Notes under the pieces: generated by a model
The model's input: only the letters and a program-made list of their open reading frames with translations
Database searches by the model: none
Told to the model about the DNA's origin: nothing
Translations under genes and position numbers: made by a program
Shown: positions 10,782 through 20,370 of the stretch, one piece after another
Position numbering within the stretch: the stretch's first letter is position 1
How the letters are laid out: each line of letters starts with the position of its first letter
Assembly (NCBI GenBank): GCA_977017575.1
Contig: CDRNVI010000208.1
Location: 1-22,852 of the forward strand
DNA: 22,852 nucleotides
Reading direction: 5' to 3'
Source: Paramoeba atlantica
Taxonomy: Eukaryota > Discosea

Positions 10782-10910
10782 GTCTTAGATCCTTTGTCTA
10801 GGGAGCCAATACACTTGAAATCACCAGAGTTTGAAATTCCATTTCCAAAACTTCCTGCTCCAAAGCCGGCGATGGATTTTGGGGAGAAACTGTTGCTGGT
10901 TTGGTTTTAA
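10782..10910 (+). other. Possible coding remnant or exon, Pro-rich
   Basis: Forty-two open codons ending in TAA, less A/T-rich than the surroundings, with a FEIPFPKLPAPKP-like stretch. A TTTCAG three bases upstream could be a splice acceptor. There is no start codon near the front and I do not recognise the family. It may be an exon or remnant carried by the interrupting DNA, or chance. Confidence 0.2.
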
Positions 10911-11094
10911 AATAAGTTCTCAACAACAATAGTGCTTTTTCCTGGTTTCCTTGTTAAAATAATGTGGTTGTCCTAGTTTTGAATAATCCATTGGTTTTGA
11001 GAGTCCATGTGAACCACTTGCTTTCTTTCAACTCATTCTTCCAACAATTTTAGAAACCTGTATTGTGTGGATTCAAAAAAGATATTTTTAAAAA

Positions 11095-11255
11095 TGATAA
11101 GAATAATAAAATAAAAAAAGAAAAGAAAAAAGAGGAAGGAGAAAAAAGGAAAAAAAAAGAGAGAATAAAAAGGAAGAATAAAAAGGAAGAAAAAAAAAGA
11201 AAGAAAAAAAGGGGAGAAAAACGAAAGAAAAAAAAGAAAAAAAAAGAAAAACAAG
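11095..11255 (+). repeat. Long purine tract (A/G only, few interruptions)
   Basis: About 160 bases of nearly pure A and G. A Lys-rich frame (11063-11416) runs through it, but that is what AAA/AGA/GAA repeats give automatically, so I do not call a gene. Confidence 0.6.
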
Positions 11256-12214
11256 ATGATCAAACGGAAACACAACCTTCTCTTCAAGCACTTTCCAAGA
11301 CACCAAACTCTTATTTGTTTTTACAAGTTCTCATACAGTCGAAAAACAAAAATGATCAAATAATAAAGGTGAAGGAGGAGAGAGAGAGTAGAATAACTAT
11401 CCTTAGATGGCTCTGAAAAACGAACAGGAGGAAACAATAACATCGAGAGAGGAAAAGGGTTTTTTGGTGATAATGTCCATGAAGAAGAAAACAAAGAATC
11501 ATGGGGAATTGGTTGACAGAGCAAGAGTTCCATTTTTAATCTCCTTCTTTTCTTTTTTTGTGATTGAATTCATTTTTTTCTTTTGAGATTGAATCTGGCA
11601 AGCATTTTGAAAAAAGAATCAAAAATTTGAAAGAAAAAAAAGCAAAAAAATTAGCAATTTTCGTCTTGGATTCTTTTCAGATTACTTTTTTTCTTTTTTT
11701 TTATTCGAAAAATACAGCCAAAACGATTTAGTTCAAGTCCTTTGTTTTTTTTTCTTTTTTTTTCTTCTTGTTTTTTGTTTTTCTCTCAAATGTCTAAATA
11801 AACTGCTCACTCTGTTTGGACCTGAACTCCTTCTCGAAGACTCTTTCAACAAAGATTTTTGCTTGATTGAAGAATTTTGGCTCTCAATTGCTTGTGGGAC
11901 AGTTCTTCATCGTGACAAAAAAGATATTGGGCTTTCTCTTCTCTTTTATTTAGGATGGGAAAATACACCAAGTTTTGAGCTAACCAAGTTGGGTTACATT
12001 TGGAAACACAGTTTTTGAAAAATGAAAATGGATTTTGAATTATGGGTGCTGGGTTTGTGTATCTGATATCTGAAAAAAAAACACAAAATTACCACCTTAA
12101 CAACCATCAAAAAGTTGCTTACGACACCTTTAAACACCGAATTGCTACCAAAAAAAATGGGCCCGAACTTTATTTTTAAAATTCGCATTTTCTCAAAAAT
12201 CGGATGCGGTGAGC

Positions 12215-12543
12215 TGCACCTGGAGAGATGTTAGAAAGTTTTGTTGAAAAAAAAAACCGTAAATGGAGAGAGGAGTATGAGCAAGCAAGAAACTGTTGGT
12301 TGAAGAGTGCAATGAGACCTTCCATTGTAAGGAAGATTATTAGGCCTATTAAGGCTGTTGAGAAGAAAAGAATTTTGAAAGAGATTTGAATGAGAAATAG
12401 AAAGAAACATTAGAGCTTTTGGCCACTAAGTTGGCGCTGAAGTGGGTTGATCCTACTTGATTATAACAATTTAATTTAAGTGTATTCTTGGATGTCCAGA
12501 TTACACTTCATTTCAATAAATGGCATCTCTGATGTCTAAAATT
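12215..12543 (+). other. Probable 3' end of the LINE: last coding-like stretch and 3' UTR
   Basis: From about 12230 one frame reads as ordinary protein (MLESFVEKKNRKWREEY, then SAMRPSIVRKIIRPIKAVEK) before an in-frame TGA near 12388. Non-coding DNA follows with AATAAA at 12515-12520, 23 bases before the poly(A). Its position inside the duplicated target and the poly(A) say it belongs to the LINE. The link to ORF2 is inferred. Confidence 0.4.
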
Positions 12544-12558
12544 AAAAAAAAAAAAAAA
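12544..12558 (+). repeat. 3' poly(A) tail of the LINE
   Basis: Fifteen A residues directly before the right target-site duplication, downstream of AATAAA. Its final A overlaps the first base of the duplication. Confidence 0.7.
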
Positions 12559-12569
12559 GATATTCTAAC
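12558..12569 (+). repeat. Target-site duplication of the LINE, right copy
   Basis: AGATATTCTAAC, identical to 3095-3106. Confidence 0.75.
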
Positions 12570-13440
12570 TGTGATTACTGAGGGAGTGTCAACTCTCAAT
12601 CTCACTCTGAGCATGACCGCGAACCATACTATCATGACACCGATCGAGGTGACTACCGAGACCACCAAGACTACTGAGACTACTACTCTAAGGATGGGAG
12701 ACTGAGAAGTGATTCAAAAAGGGATAACCACGAGTGGTGCTGCAGAGAAGATTATAGTGGAAGGAGTAGGGATGGTCAGGGTTCTGGCTGGAAGTGACTG
12801 GTAGAAATAGTAGAATGTGAAGGTTTACTGCTGGAAGGTGTCAAGAAAGCAATTATGATGAAATCCTAGAAGAAGAAGTGCTCTGCAACTACACTGCTGT
12901 TACAAGTATTTGGTGCAAAACTGTTGGGAGAGGCTGAAACCTTGATGCAAGAGAGTGATTGGTGTGACCTCATTTGTGAACCCCCCTACCAGAGGAAGGG
13001 TGTTTATCAATGTAAAAACCCCAAGGCGAGCCAAAAACTGGATTGGAAACCAATTGGTATTGTGGGTGAAATCTACATTGATGATGATATGTTTTTGAGA
13101 TGTATTGTTAGAAGAGAGGAAAGTCAACAGTTTAACCCAGAATCTATACTGTCTTACCACTCATCAGAAGTGATTGATAACATGTTCTACTGGTACATCA
13201 AGAATGGCTATGGAGTTCTTTCTGACAAAGTACCTAATACAGGATTATACATGAAGATGAAACTCAATGGGTCAAAACTACAAATTATCAGTGACCATTC
13301 AAATGTGAACAAAGCTGATGAGATCAGACCAAGATCATTCAAGCTCTTCTCTCCTGAGGATATGAAGTGTATCATGAGAAAAATTGTGGACCTTTGGTTC
13401 TTTTCGTTCGATATATCTAATTTTTTCCACTCCTTTGTTA
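12558..13440 (+). mobile_element. Retroelement fossil, right part (DIRS/LTR-kin-like), reverse-transcriptase region
   Basis: The stretch starts with Ser/Arg/Asp/Tyr-rich coding-like DNA matching the composition of the left part. It continues into the front of a reverse transcriptase: an ISDHSNVNKADE-like segment, then FFSFDISNFFHSF, which resembles RT motif A of the Ty3/DIRS/pararetrovirus group (family knowledge, not a database match). The element is old and broken, with several breaks, and it ends against the copia fossil near 13440-13480 with no visible terminal repeat. The exact family is uncertain. Confidence 0.45.
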
Positions 13441-13655
13441 TCTCCAAACTGATGAGAGTGTTATTGTTTTGTTTTCGCCTTCCACATAATATCTTGGCAA
13501 TCTTCCCAGGGCACTTCTCTTCTTCAATTCAGGGATCCCAAAAGCATATTCATCAAATAAAATGCTCAAGCTTTGGAAAGTTTTCTGTTGGATCGGGTCA
13601 AATAGCAAAAATCCATGCATATTGTCAGCAGGTCCCAAATTGATTCCAGCTCTTG

Positions 13656-13671
13656 AAACAGGGTCAGTTTT
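13656..13671 (+). repeat. Target-site duplication of the 0.4-kb insert, left copy
   Basis: AAACAGGGTCAGTTTT, repeated at 14070-14085 after the insert's poly(A). Confidence 0.8.
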
Positions 13672-14069
13672 AAATTCAACTATGTCCAACCCTGGGGGGG
13701 CGAGTTCAAATTCCAGTTTTTCAATATTACAGAAAATTTTTCTGGTGCTGTTGAGTGATTTGATTGGAGTGAGGAACTCTTGAAGAAGTGTGAAAATCGG
13801 AACAGATTACATCTCAGCCCTGTCTACTAAAAAGTTGAGGATAAATTCCCTTGGAAGGAGCTTTGGATTATTCTCCCTTCTGATGTGCATCCTCCAGCCT
13901 GAACTTGCAAAAGTTCTAAAGTTCAGCATAAAGACCGACTGAACTAAGCTGAAGTTTAAAAACTTCACCTCTTGTTAGAGGTTAAAAACAAACATAATTT
14001 AATGTAATTCAAATGGCTTAGATTAAGAACTACTAATTGAATAAAGTCTGCCTCAAAAAAAAAAAAAAA
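13672..14069 (+). mobile_element. 0.4-kb poly(A)-tailed retroinsert (SINE or truncated LINE) inside the copia fossil
   Basis: About 398 bases between identical 16-bp repeats, ending in AATAAA (14040-14045) and a run of 18 A (14055-14072, shared with the right repeat). On either side the copia fossil resumes in the same orientation. I see no clear coding frame and no clear tRNA-like A and B boxes, so it may be a 5'-truncated LINE end or an unrecognised SINE. Its 3' end does not resemble that of the LINE at 12480-12558. Confidence 0.7.
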
Positions 14070-14085
14070 AAACAGGGTCAGTTTT
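14070..14085 (+). repeat. Target-site duplication of the 0.4-kb insert, right copy
   Basis: AAACAGGGTCAGTTTT, identical to 13656-13671; the first As may belong to the poly(A). Confidence 0.8.
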
Positions 14086-15603
14086 GGAGCGCATTTCTCA
14101 AGGAATATGAGCAAAAGCATGGCAGCCAAAGGTTCTAATTAAATCCATAGAGGGTTTTCTCTCATACAATTTTTCAAGAGGAGTAATCTTCTCACTTTCT
14201 TTCACAGTCATAGAGATTAATTTTGCAGCCATTCTTTCAGCAAATTCCCAAAAATTAGCAGGTAATCCAGCAGCCAGACGAATCGCTTAGGCAGTACTTC
14301 ATCGGGTATAATTTCCTCTTTCAGCAATACCATTTTCTTGAAAGCAGCAAAGGCTGGAACAGTGGATTTCTATTCCTTTCTTGCGACAGTATATACTGAG
14401 AGAGGTTTCTTGTCCAATAAATTCAGAGGCTCCATCACATTGTAAAATCTTCACTTTCACACCAGCTTGTCTCTCCAATTTTCGAATTACATCAATTATC
14501 TTATTGCCAGCATCTGATTTTCTTTTAATAAATTGAGATAAATCACAGCCAGAGTAATCTTCAATAATCGAAATCAAGTATTTGTTGTTATGGTAAGAGA
14601 GAGTAGACTTCTCATGCAAATCAATGTGTAACATCTCACCACGGCATCGAAAAGTGCAGCAACCACTATGATGAGGTCTCATCTTGTTCTTCGCAAAAAT
14701 ACAGGCATCACAAACTTGGTCAGGATCAGCAATCAGGTCTTTGTAGTTGGGAGGCAGCCCATGAATGGCTTTCGCACCAATTGTTCTACACAAACCGGAA
14801 AGATGACCATGTCTTTGATGCCATAACTTCAATTCTTTTTCATGTTCAGAATTCAAGGTTTGATGAACTCTCTTCTTTGGTCCAGTTTCATCAAGAGCAA
14901 TGTATTCATCTGCATCAGCTTCTTCGATTACTTTTTGAGTACAATAAACATGGTTCATATTAGGGAGTGGCAAGTGATAAAGTCCATTTCTTTGGCTTCC
15001 AGATAAAATCGTTTCAGCTTCAGAAAGTGGAATTTTCTTTCTTGTCACTTTGACACCATCCTTGTTGAAAATAATCGAGGTGTTCCAAGTCTCACACATT
15101 TGAGATACAGAGAGCAAGTTCAGGGTATAATCTGGCACAACAGAAATATTCTCAAGAAGTTTCATATCTTTTGCTAAATTTAAATCACCTTGAAGGACAA
15201 CTTGGATCAAATCACCATTGGCTTGCGAGATTTCGAGAATTTCATCAGGTTTACAGGCATTCACAAGGTATTCTCTTGATTTCAGAATAGAAGTTGTGCA
15301 TTCAGAATCAATAATCGCTTCATTATCTGAGAAGAGTTGAAGTCTTTTTGTTTCATAGGCAGAGAAAGATTTTAAAACAGACAAAAAGCATACAGGAAAC
15401 CCTTTATTGGTCATCTTAACTTTCCATTCTTCAAACTGTTATTGGAATTCAAGGAACTCATGAAAAGCAATTTCACCAGCTGGTGCCTTAGAAAGAAAGC
15501 ATTTTCGTGCTGTATAGCGTCCAAAACCACAATTAAAACATTTATATGGTCTCTTTGGCAGTTCTTCCCAATCAGGTTGAGTTCAAAGAGCAGAGTACGG
15601 ATC

Positions 15604-15604
<1 letters not shown>

Positions 15605-15641
<37 letters not shown>
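15605..15641 (+). repeat. 5' poly(A) head of LINE copy 2 (37 A)
   Basis: Follows GGATCC at the edge of the copia fossil and directly precedes the conserved LINE start. It is the counterpart of 3109-3206. Confidence 0.85.
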
Positions 15642-15643
<2 letters not shown>

Positions 15644-15878
15644 AGGGGTTCAAGATACAATTGTCTGAATTTCCTATCTTTTGTTGTAGTGTGTATTCTT
15701 GTGGCTGGTTGCCACAGAAAATATTATGGAAACCTCTTCACCCAGTGTAAAGGAAGGAGAAGAAATTCCTGCCAGAAACGCCTGGTCAGGACAAGCGGAT
15801 AGTGAATCATTTGCTCAAATTGTAAAAAAAAGTGAAAGAAAGAAAAGACCTCTTGAAACCAAGGAAGGCTTTCCAGCC
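15642..15878 (+). mobile_element. LINE copy 2: 5'-end fragment only
   Basis: 237 bases that align without gaps to 3207-3443, with 230 identical. They contain the leader, the ORF1 ATG (15726) and the first 51 codons, then break into unrelated sequence at 15879. All seven differences are G or C in copy 1 against A or T in copy 2. LINE copies are normally cut at the 5' end, so a fragment that keeps the head and loses the body probably reflects later recombination or deletion. Confidence 0.9.
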
Positions 15879-17484
15879 CTATACATTGCAAAAAACTAAC
15901 GAATTTTTTCGAAAGATTTACGAATCGAATCGATTAAGGTGACGATTCTATCCGAAAGAGACGAAAAACATCGAAGCATAAGGTGTGCTAAAAAAGAAAC
16001 CTTTTGTTTTTCTTTGATTTTCTCAATTCTTTCTTTTGATTGTGTGTGGAAAAGTGAAATGATTGATCCGGTGGTGTTGTTTTTAATAGTTTGTGAATAA
16101 AGAAAAAAAAAAAGAATAACAAACTAAAACATTCACTTGAAATATGGAATAAAAAAGTTCATTGGTAAATCAAACAATCTATCATGTATCTTTCCAAACC
16201 TTTCAACTCTTCTTTTCTTTCAATTTCTTTCTTTTCTTTTTCTGTTTTTCTGTTTTTTTCTCACCCGCCGCTTTCTTTTCCGAAAAAGAAAAAAAAAATC
16301 CAATTCCCAATCAAATGTTGCCACATCATCCATTTTCTTTTTCTTTTTTTGGTTTTTTTTTTTGGTTTTTTGTTTCGAACAGTTTTTTTTTTCTTTTTTG
16401 TTTGTGAGAAAGAAAGAAAAAAAGAAAAAGAAAGAGAAAGAGAAAGATTCAACAAAAAAGAGAAAAAAACAAAAAAAAACAAAGAAAAAGGATTGTATGA
16501 CCAAAATTGATTGAAAAAATCCAAATGCAAACCAAAAATAAGATTAAAGAAGAAAAAAAGAAAAAGAATTGAATTTGTATTGGTCCTATCTTGATGGAAG
16601 CTTGAACAACTAAGAAAAAACAAGAACATTTGAATTCTTTTTCACCTCCTTGCCAAATTTCAAGAAAAAAAATCGCACCCAAAATAAAAATCGGTTTTTC
16701 GGCAAAAAAGTTTTTCTTTTTTGTTTTTTGTTTTTGTTTGATTTTTGTGTTTGGTTTTTGTTTTTTGAAAGATGAGAAAAATAGACTTTTAGAAATCAAG
16801 AGATTTTTGGTTTTTTCAATGTATCACTTTTATATTAAGAAAGAGAAATGAAAAACCAATCTATTTTTCTCAAAGTGAGAAAGATAAGAGAATTCACAAG
16901 GTTTATCCGGTGATTCAATTCTTTGAGGTTTTCTTTCTTTTCTTTTTTCCTCTTCTTTTTCTTGTTTCTTTTTTTCTTTTTCTCTTTTTTTTTTTCGTTT
17001 CTTTTTTCTTCTTTTTCCTTCATCTCTTTTTCTTTTTTACTTTTTTTCACACAAAATTGTTTTTTTTTTTTCTTTTGGTTTTTTTCTTTTGGTTTTTTTC
17101 TTTTTCTCTTTTTTCTTTTTCTCTTTTTCTTTTTCTTTTTTGAAAAGATTTAGAAAAATGAAAAACTAATTCTTTTTATTCTCAGAATGAACAAAATAAA
17201 AAAAATCAAAAGGGATTCATTTTCTTTTGTGTTGAGTGGGAACAGGATTTCTTTTTTTTCAATGGTTTTTTGATTTCTTTTTTGATTTCTTTTTTTCTTT
17301 TTCTCTCATTTTCTTCTTTTTTTTTTCTTTTTGTTTTTTTTTATTTCTTTTTTATTTCAGGGTTTTGAAAGCTTAAAAATATGAAAGTTTGTTTTTTGTT
17401 GTTTCTTTTGAGTTTTAATCTTTTTGTTGATATTCGGAATTTTTTTTGTTTTATTTTTTTTTATTTTAATTGTTTTTTTTTTTT
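15879..17484. other. Simple-sequence A/T-rich region, no gene seen
   Basis: A short more complex stretch (15879-16100, with several CGA/TCGA steps) is followed by alternating polypyrimidine and polypurine DNA: purine-rich near 16405-16500 and pyrimidine-rich near 16920-17150. Phe/Leu/Ser-rich or Lys-rich frames on both strands are products of this composition. No RNA gene or transposon end is recognisable. Confidence 0.5.
16920..17145 (+). repeat. Long polypyrimidine tract (T/C)
   Basis: About 225 bases almost only T and C, with internally repeated TTTTTCTTTTGG and TTTTTCTC units. A homopurine-homopyrimidine tract of this size can form triplex DNA; whether it does so here is unknown. Confidence 0.6.
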
Positions 17485-19000
17485 AGAAACTGTTCTTTAT
17501 CATTGAAAATAACATCGTCTTATTCCCTGTGATTTACTGTATCCAAAGAATCCTATTTTTCTCTTAGATAAAGCACAATGTGATGTGATGTGATGGGTTA
17601 GAGGTTCAGTTTCTTTTTTCCAACATTTTTTTAAACAATATTTAAATAATTAAAGTTTTAATGTTTTTTCCTTCAGAAACTGTTCTTTATCATTGAAAAT
17701 TATATCGTCTTATTCCTTGTGATTTACTGTATCCAAAGAAGCCTATTTTTCTCTCAGATAAAGCACAATGATGTGATATGAGGGGTTCAGTTTCTTTTTT
17801 CGGGTATTTTTTTAAACAATAACTAATTACTTTTTTTATTGTTTTTTCCTTCAGAAACTATTCTTTATTATTGAAAATAATATCGTCTTATTCCTTGTGA
17901 TTTACTGTATCCAAAGAAGCCTATTTTTCTCAGATAAAGCACAATGATGTGATATGAGGGGTTTAGTTTCTTTTTTTCGATATTTTTTTAAACAATAACT
18001 AATTACTTTTTTTTATTGTTTTTTCCTTCAGAAACTGTTCTTTATTATTGAAAATCACATCATCTTATTCCTTGTGATTTACTCTCTCCAAAGAAGCCTA
18101 TTTTTCTCAAATAAGCACCTGATGTGATGTGAGAGGTTCAGTTTCTTTTTTTCGGTATTTTTTTAAAGAGTAACTAATTACTTTTTTTTATTGTTTTTTT
18201 CTTCAGAGAGTGTTTTTTATCATTGAAAATCATATCATCTTATTCCTTGTGATTTACTGTATCCAAAGAAGCCTATTTTTCTCAGATAAAGCACTTGATG
18301 TGATATGAGGGGTTCAGTTTCTTTTTTTCGATATTTTTTTAAACAATAACTAATTACTTTTTTTTATTGTTTTTTCCTTCAGAAACTGTTCTTTATCATT
18401 GAAAATCACATCGTCTTATTCCCTGTGATTTACTCTCTCCAAAGAAGCCTATTTTTCTCAGATAAAGCACTTGATGTGATGTGAGGGGTTCAGTTTCTTT
18501 TTTTCAATATTTTTTTAAACAATAACTAATTACTTTTTTTTATTGTTTTTTCCTTCAGAGAATGTTCTTTATCATTGAAAATTACATCGTCTTATTCCTT
18601 GTGATTTACTCTCTCCAAAGAAGTCTATTTTTCTCAGATAAAACACAATGTGATGTGATGGGTTAGAGGTTCAGTTTCTTTTTTCTAGTATTTTTTTAAA
18701 CAGTAATTAATTACTTTTTTTTATTGTTTTTTTCTTCAGAGAGTGTTTTTTATCATTGAAAATTACATCGTCTTATTCCTTGTGATTTACTTGTATTTAA
18801 AGAATCCTATTTTTCTCTCAGATAAAGCACAATGTGATGTGATGGGTTAGGGATTTAGTTTCTTTTTTCTGATATTTTTTTAAATAATATTTAAATAACT
18901 TTTTGTTTTAATGTTTTTTCTTTCAGAGAATGTTCTTTATCCATTGAAAAATTGTATCGTCTTATTCCTTTTGTGATTTACTCTTGCTTTGAAACCACCA
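17485..19000 (+). repeat. Subtelomeric satellite, nine units of 175-190 bp
   Basis: Units begin at about 17485, 17675, 17853, 18030, 18205, 18381, 18557, 18738 and 18925. Spacings are 190, 178, 177, 175, 176, 176, 181 and 187; the last unit is partial. Each has a conserved core (AGAAACTGTTCTTTATCATT, GTGATTTACT, CCAAAGAAGCCTATTTTTCT, AGATAAAGCAC, GATGTGATG), a GGGTTCAG or GGGTTTAG box, and a T-rich linker ending CCTTCAG. First and last units are the most divergent, as expected when unequal crossing-over homogenises the middle of an array. No unit has a sustained frame. Confidence 0.9.
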
Positions 19001-19191
19001 AGAAATAAGAGCACTCTTATTTTTTAATGGACTGAGATTTTTTTGTGCTTTGGTTTTCTTTCTTTTTTTTCTTTTTTTCTTTTTTTTCTTTTATTTTTTC
19101 TCTTCTTTTTCTTTTTTTTTCTCTCTTTTATTCTTTTTTGTTTCTTGCTCCTCCAATCCTTTTTTTTTTTCTCTTCTCCCTCTTTCTTCCT

Positions 19192-19246
<55 letters not shown>

Positions 19247-19885
19247 TCTTTTTTCTTTTTGCTAATTTTCCTCTTTTGCCTCTTTCTCTCTTACCAAAGT
19301 ATTGTTGGGGGTTTAGGGGTGATATTGTGGACCACATCTAATTAGGTTTACAAGCTTCTCTCCCTCTCCTTTCATTGCTCCTCCTTTTTTCCTTCCCTTC
19401 CTCCTTCTCTCTGTGTTCAATTTGCTTTCCTTTCTTTTGTTTCATCTTTGACACGTCCTGTCCGTGTGCAGCCAAAATCTACTCTCCTCTTTTCTGATTT
19501 ATTTTTTTTCTTTTACTTTCTCTTTTGTTTTTTGGAGTTCAAAATAATAAAAAAGAAAGGTTAAAGGTTTGTTTTGTTTTTTTGAAAAATCAAAAAAATA
19601 TTAATAAAAAAATTAATTTTTGATTTGTTTTATTTTTTGGTTTTTTTGAAAAAAAATGAAAAACACAAACACACAACACAATGATCGCAAATGAAAAACA
19701 AACTAATATCACCTTAACAACAAAGAAAAAAACCATTAACCCTTCCTTTTATCAACACCAACTATATTGCACAAGTCTCCGGACTTATGGAGAGTTGGCC
19801 TCCTCCCTTCAGCAGTGGTGGGTGTGGTGCCCCTCCGTCTGTGTAAAGATGGCAAGAAGATGAAAAATCTGGAAATTGAAACACT

Positions 19886-19897
19886 AGGGTTTAGGGT
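19886..19897 (+). repeat. Interstitial telomere-like motif
   Basis: TAGGGTTTAGGG, just under two telomere units, 2 kb inside the telomere and in the same orientation. It may be a trace of an older chromosome end or chance. Confidence 0.4.
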
Positions 19898-20044
19898 TGT
19901 TATTTATGGTTGTTGTTGGTTGTGTTGTTGCCTCTTTATGCTTGGTGAATCAGCAAACACTTTTATTTTTTCTTGGAATAGGGTTTAGACTTCAATTTTC
20001 AGTGTGCCAGTAAGTTGCTTCTTAAATCTTTTTTTTTTGTTTTA

Positions 20045-20074
20045 AGAACTCTGCCAACATAGCGGTAGAGTTCT
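20045..20074 (+). repeat. Hairpin with 11-bp stem and 8-nt loop
   Basis: AGAACTCTGCC and GGTAGAGTTCT pair over 11 positions (one G-T) around AACATAGC. A third related copy, GCAGAGTTC, lies at 20219-20227. The role is unknown. Confidence 0.5.
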
Positions 20075-20115
20075 CTTTTGTTTTCTTTCTTCTCTAAACC
20101 CACAAATATTCTAAC

Positions 20116-20370
20116 AAAAAAAAAAACAAAAAAATTCTCAAAAATTCTCAAAAAAATTCTCAAAAAATTCTCAAAAAAAAACAAAAAAAATTCTCACAAA
20201 AAAAAAAAATAAAAAAAAGCAGAGTTCCTACCCCCTCCCATTTTTCAGGCACAAAAATCCCTTTTTTGCAGACACTTTTTTTTGAGAATTTTTTGAGAAT
20301 TTTTTGTTTTTTTTTTTGTTTTTTTTTTTATTTTTTTTTTATTTTTTTTTTATTTTTTTTTTTTTTTTTG
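20116..20370. repeat. Long A/T inverted repeat with ATTCTCAAA arms
   Basis: The left arm (20116-20218) is A-rich with repeated AAATTCTCAAAA units. The right arm (about 20276-20370) is its complement, with TTTTGAGAATTTTTTGAGAA. A 57-base centre contains CCCCCTCCC. The arms are low-complexity, so the base-pairing is loose. It may be a fold-back element or slippage-derived, and it sits just upstream of the oxygenase gene. Confidence 0.5.

Larger units (their letters stand above)
9830..12200. other. 2.4-kb A/T-rich block interrupting the LINE tail; no clear gene
   Basis: This stretch differs from the LINE coding DNA on both sides. TCAAAAATCG occurs at both edges (9816-9825 and 12193-12202), as expected for a duplicated target, but 10 bp of A/T-rich sequence is weak evidence. 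Inside are a palindrome (10497-10521), a long purine tract (about 11095-11255) and a short coding-like segment at 10782-10910 (42 codons, Pro-rich, following a TTTCAG). I recognise no transposase, tRNA or other gene. Confidence 0.35.
13440..15604 (-). mobile_element. Ty1/copia-type LTR retrotransposon fossil (gag end, protease, integrase)
   Basis: Read on the minus strand from 15604 leftward, it has a CCHC zinc-knuckle region, a protease-like AIIDSECTT segment, the integrase HHCC zinc domain (LWHQRHGHLS ... CDACIFAK), a D-D-E integrase core (IEDYSG, QCDGASEF, QENGIAERGN) and the region just after the core. This order (protease, integrase, then RT) is the copia order. The RT and RNase H parts and both LTRs are not seen in this window. 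The element is broken, with several breaks, and is interrupted by a poly(A)-tailed insert at 13672-14069. LINE copy 2 abuts its gag end. It is old. Confidence 0.8.

Noticed and set aside
11063-11416. Lys-rich frame of 117 codons
   Set aside because: Produced by an A/G tract; the part outside the tract shows no recognisable protein features.
12520-12705. Thr-rich 61-codon frame crossing the LINE poly(A)
   Set aside because: It starts within the LINE 3' end and reads through the poly(A) into the older fossil in a different frame from the coding-like one.
15879-16100. CGA/TCGA-containing stretch right of LINE copy 2 considered as a copia LTR
   Set aside because: No matching copy exists elsewhere in the window and no TG...CA ends were found.
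16137-17153. Several Phe/Leu/Ser-rich or Lys-rich open frames on both strands
   Set aside because: They overlap one another in several frames and follow directly from poly-T/C and poly-A/G composition; no start context, domain or conserved motif.
17485-19000. Regularly spaced repeats that might suggest a CRISPR array
   Set aside because: Units are 175-190 bp, diverged along their whole length, with no short identical repeats separated by unique spacers, in a eukaryotic subtelomere.
19043-19345. Overlapping Phe-rich frames of about 100 codons
   Set aside because: Three frames are open at once because the DNA is almost only T and C.
19740-19860. Short structured GC-richer stretch considered as a tRNA or small RNA gene
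   Set aside because: No cloverleaf, no A or B box pair, and no CCA-adjacent acceptor stem could be drawn.
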